Under the pieces are notes generated by a model that saw only the letters and a program-made list of their open reading frames with translations, was not told where the DNA came from and made no database searches. A stretch of 7,647 nucleotides of DNA from Candidatus Falkowiibacteriota bacterium (lineage in GTDB: Archaea > Iainarchaeota > Iainarchaeia > Iainarchaeales > GCA-2688035), in assembly GCA_017610485.1 (NCBI GenBank), contig JAFCBY010000054.1, positions 1 through 7,647 of the forward strand, in the 5' to 3' direction. Every line of letters begins with the position of its first letter. The first letter of the stretch is position 1. Shown here piece after piece: positions 6,601-7,647 of the stretch. The position numbers and the translations under genes are program-made.

Positions 6601-7647
6601 ATGTCTGCTGGATTTCTGTCCTTTTTAAGCAAACCAAACCTAGGCCGCAAGCTATTCTTTGCCATAATAGTTTTGGCCATAGCCGCAAGGCTTTTTGCCC
6701 TGGCATACATGCCGGACCCGGCAATGACTGACTCCCTTCACCACCTAACAATTTCACGGTACATAATTCAAAACAAGGCTTTGCCATTTGAGGGAATTCC
6801 GGGAACGGGGGTTGAAAACATGCCCGTGCCCTTATACCATTTAATTGTTGCAATTCCCTTCATGCTCTTGCCCCTGAGCCTTACCCTTGAAACAGTCAGA
6901 ATTTTCCCAATCATATTCTCCGCCCTGCAGCTGCTGCTTGCATTCCTAATAACAAGAAAGCTTTTTCCAAAATACTGGCACATCGGCTTTGCTTTTGCCG
7001 CAATTCACTCTCTTTTAATAATTTTTGGCGCTGTGAACATGCCCGATACCCTTGCCTCGGTCTTTGTACTGCTTTCATTCTATCTCTACCTGCTGTTCAG
7101 GGAAAAAACAAACAAGGCAATTCTCTTTGTTGTCCCCTTCTCGCTTGCCGCCATGGTCCTTAGCAAGGAAAACGCCGCGATTTTGCTGCCGGCCTTCTTT
7201 TTGGCGTTCCTGGTTGAAATCTGGAAAGAGAAGGCCAAAGACCTCAAAAAATCCACCCTGTTTTTCATTGTTGCAACAGTGGCCCTATGCTCACTATTCC
7301 TACTTTTCATGCCGACGAGCGCAATGCAGCCCTCGGAATTTGAGCAGCCCGAGCTATTCCTGGAATCGGCTGTCCTCCTCCCCCTGAACTTCAACGCAAG
7401 CTTCTGGTTCTTTTTGGAGCAGGGCTTTTCAGCCAATCCCTTTGGGATCTCCAAGGAAATTGCATTCATTGGCTTTTCACTGGTTACCTTTCCAATCACA
7501 TTCTTCCTGCTGTTCGGGCTTGCAAAGGCAGCCCTGAAAAGGCAGGCATTTGCGCTTTTGGTGTTGGCATGCCTTGCGCTTTCCTCTATCCTTCTTCTTT
7601 TGAGAAGCGAGTGGTCAATCTACTCAAGAATGCTTTTGCCAATAATG
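6601..7647 (+). CDS. GT-C family (GT39/ArnT/PMT-like) membrane glycosyltransferase, N-terminal part (3' end outside window)
   Basis: The frame is open from the ATG at 6601 to the last base: 349 codons with no stop. The first span is at about residues 18-36, followed by an external loop with MPDPAMTDSLHHL (37-49); Asp44 sits where GT-C enzymes carry the catalytic Asp. The loop ends in MPVPLYHLIVAI (74-85), the usual P-x-x-x segment entering the next helix, then TVRIFPIIFSALQLLLAFL (98-116). NMPDTLASVFVL (146-157) occupies the second acidic-loop position (Asp149), and VLSKENAAILLPAFF (186-200) matches the [ST]K-x-x-[AG] helix common in this family. Further spans run to the window end. The ATG is supported by a TATA box at leaderless spacing. 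It shares a 104-base divergent promoter region with the GT2 gene. It is a distinct paralogue of the other GT-C gene in the window, with little resemblance outside the family pattern. Substrate unknown. Confidence 0.8.
   Translation, partial: MSAGFLSFLSKPNLGRKLFFAIIVLAIAARLFALAYMPDPAMTDSLHHLTISRYIIQNKALPFEGIPGTGVENMPVPLYHLIVAIPFMLLPLSLTLETVRIFPIIFSALQLLLAFLITRKLFPKYWHIGFAFAAIHSLLIIFGAVNMPDTLASVFVLLSFYLYLLFREKTNKAILFVVPFSLAAMVLSKENAAILLPAFFLAFLVEIWKEKAKDLKKSTLFFIVATVALCSLFLLFMPTSAMQPSEFEQPELFLESAVLLPLNFNASFWFFLEQGFSANPFGISKEIAFIGFSLVTFPITFFLLFGLAKAALKRQAFALLVLACLALSSILLLLRSEWSIYSRMLLPIM

Noticed and set aside
7086..7499. A 137-codon minus-strand open frame
   Set aside because: It is antisense to the second GT-C gene, whose frame is continuous with clear membrane spans and a promoter.
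1..7647. Search for CRISPR arrays, insertion sequences, tRNA or rRNA genes and attachment sites
   Set aside because: No regularly spaced repeats, transposase-like frames, terminal inverted repeats or RNA-gene-like stretches were seen by eye.

Overview
The window looks like part of a surface-polysaccharide or protein-glycosylation locus from an archaeon, probably an uncultivated one. Three observations support archaea. TATA-like boxes (TATAAAAAA, TTTTAAA, TTTAAATA) lie about 23-31 bases upstream of three start codons, which is the spacing expected for leaderless or nearly leaderless archaeal transcripts. Arginine is mostly encoded by AGG/AGA. The glycosyltransferase types are those usual in archaeal glycan clusters. 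I cannot place the organism more finely; a DPANN-type or other uncultivated lineage is only a guess.

Layout: (1) bases 1-348, plus strand, the C-terminal end of a multi-membrane-span protein that resembles a polysaccharide flippase. (2) 403-2124, plus strand, a complete GT-C (ArnT/PMT-like, GT39-type) membrane glycosyltransferase, probably in one transcript with the flippase. (3) Convergent to these, a minus-strand operon: a GT4 glycosyltransferase (5117-3885) followed, with a 4-base ATGA overlap, by a NodU/TobZ-type O-carbamoyltransferase (3888-2155). (4) 5185-5466, plus strand, an open but start-less stretch that reads as the decayed C-terminus of a B12-binding-type radical SAM protein. (5) 6496-5480, minus strand, a GT2 polyprenyl-phosphate-type glycosyltransferase with two C-terminal membrane spans. 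(6) From 6601 to the window end, plus strand, the first 349 codons of a second GT-C membrane glycosyltransferase, divergent from the GT2 gene and running off the window.

A plausible joint role, inferred from families and not shown by the sequence: the GT2 enzyme loads sugar onto a lipid phosphate carrier. The GT-C enzymes use such lipid-linked sugars on the outer face of the membrane. The GT4 enzyme extends a glycan in the cytoplasm, the carbamoyltransferase decorates a sugar hydroxyl with a carbamoyl group, and the flippase moves the lipid-linked product outward. No mobile element, CRISPR array, tRNA or rRNA was seen. I found no clearly new biological system. The points most worth a second look are the radical SAM remnant, the coupled GT4/carbamoyltransferase pair, and the divergent leaderless promoters with an inverted repeat around one TATA box.
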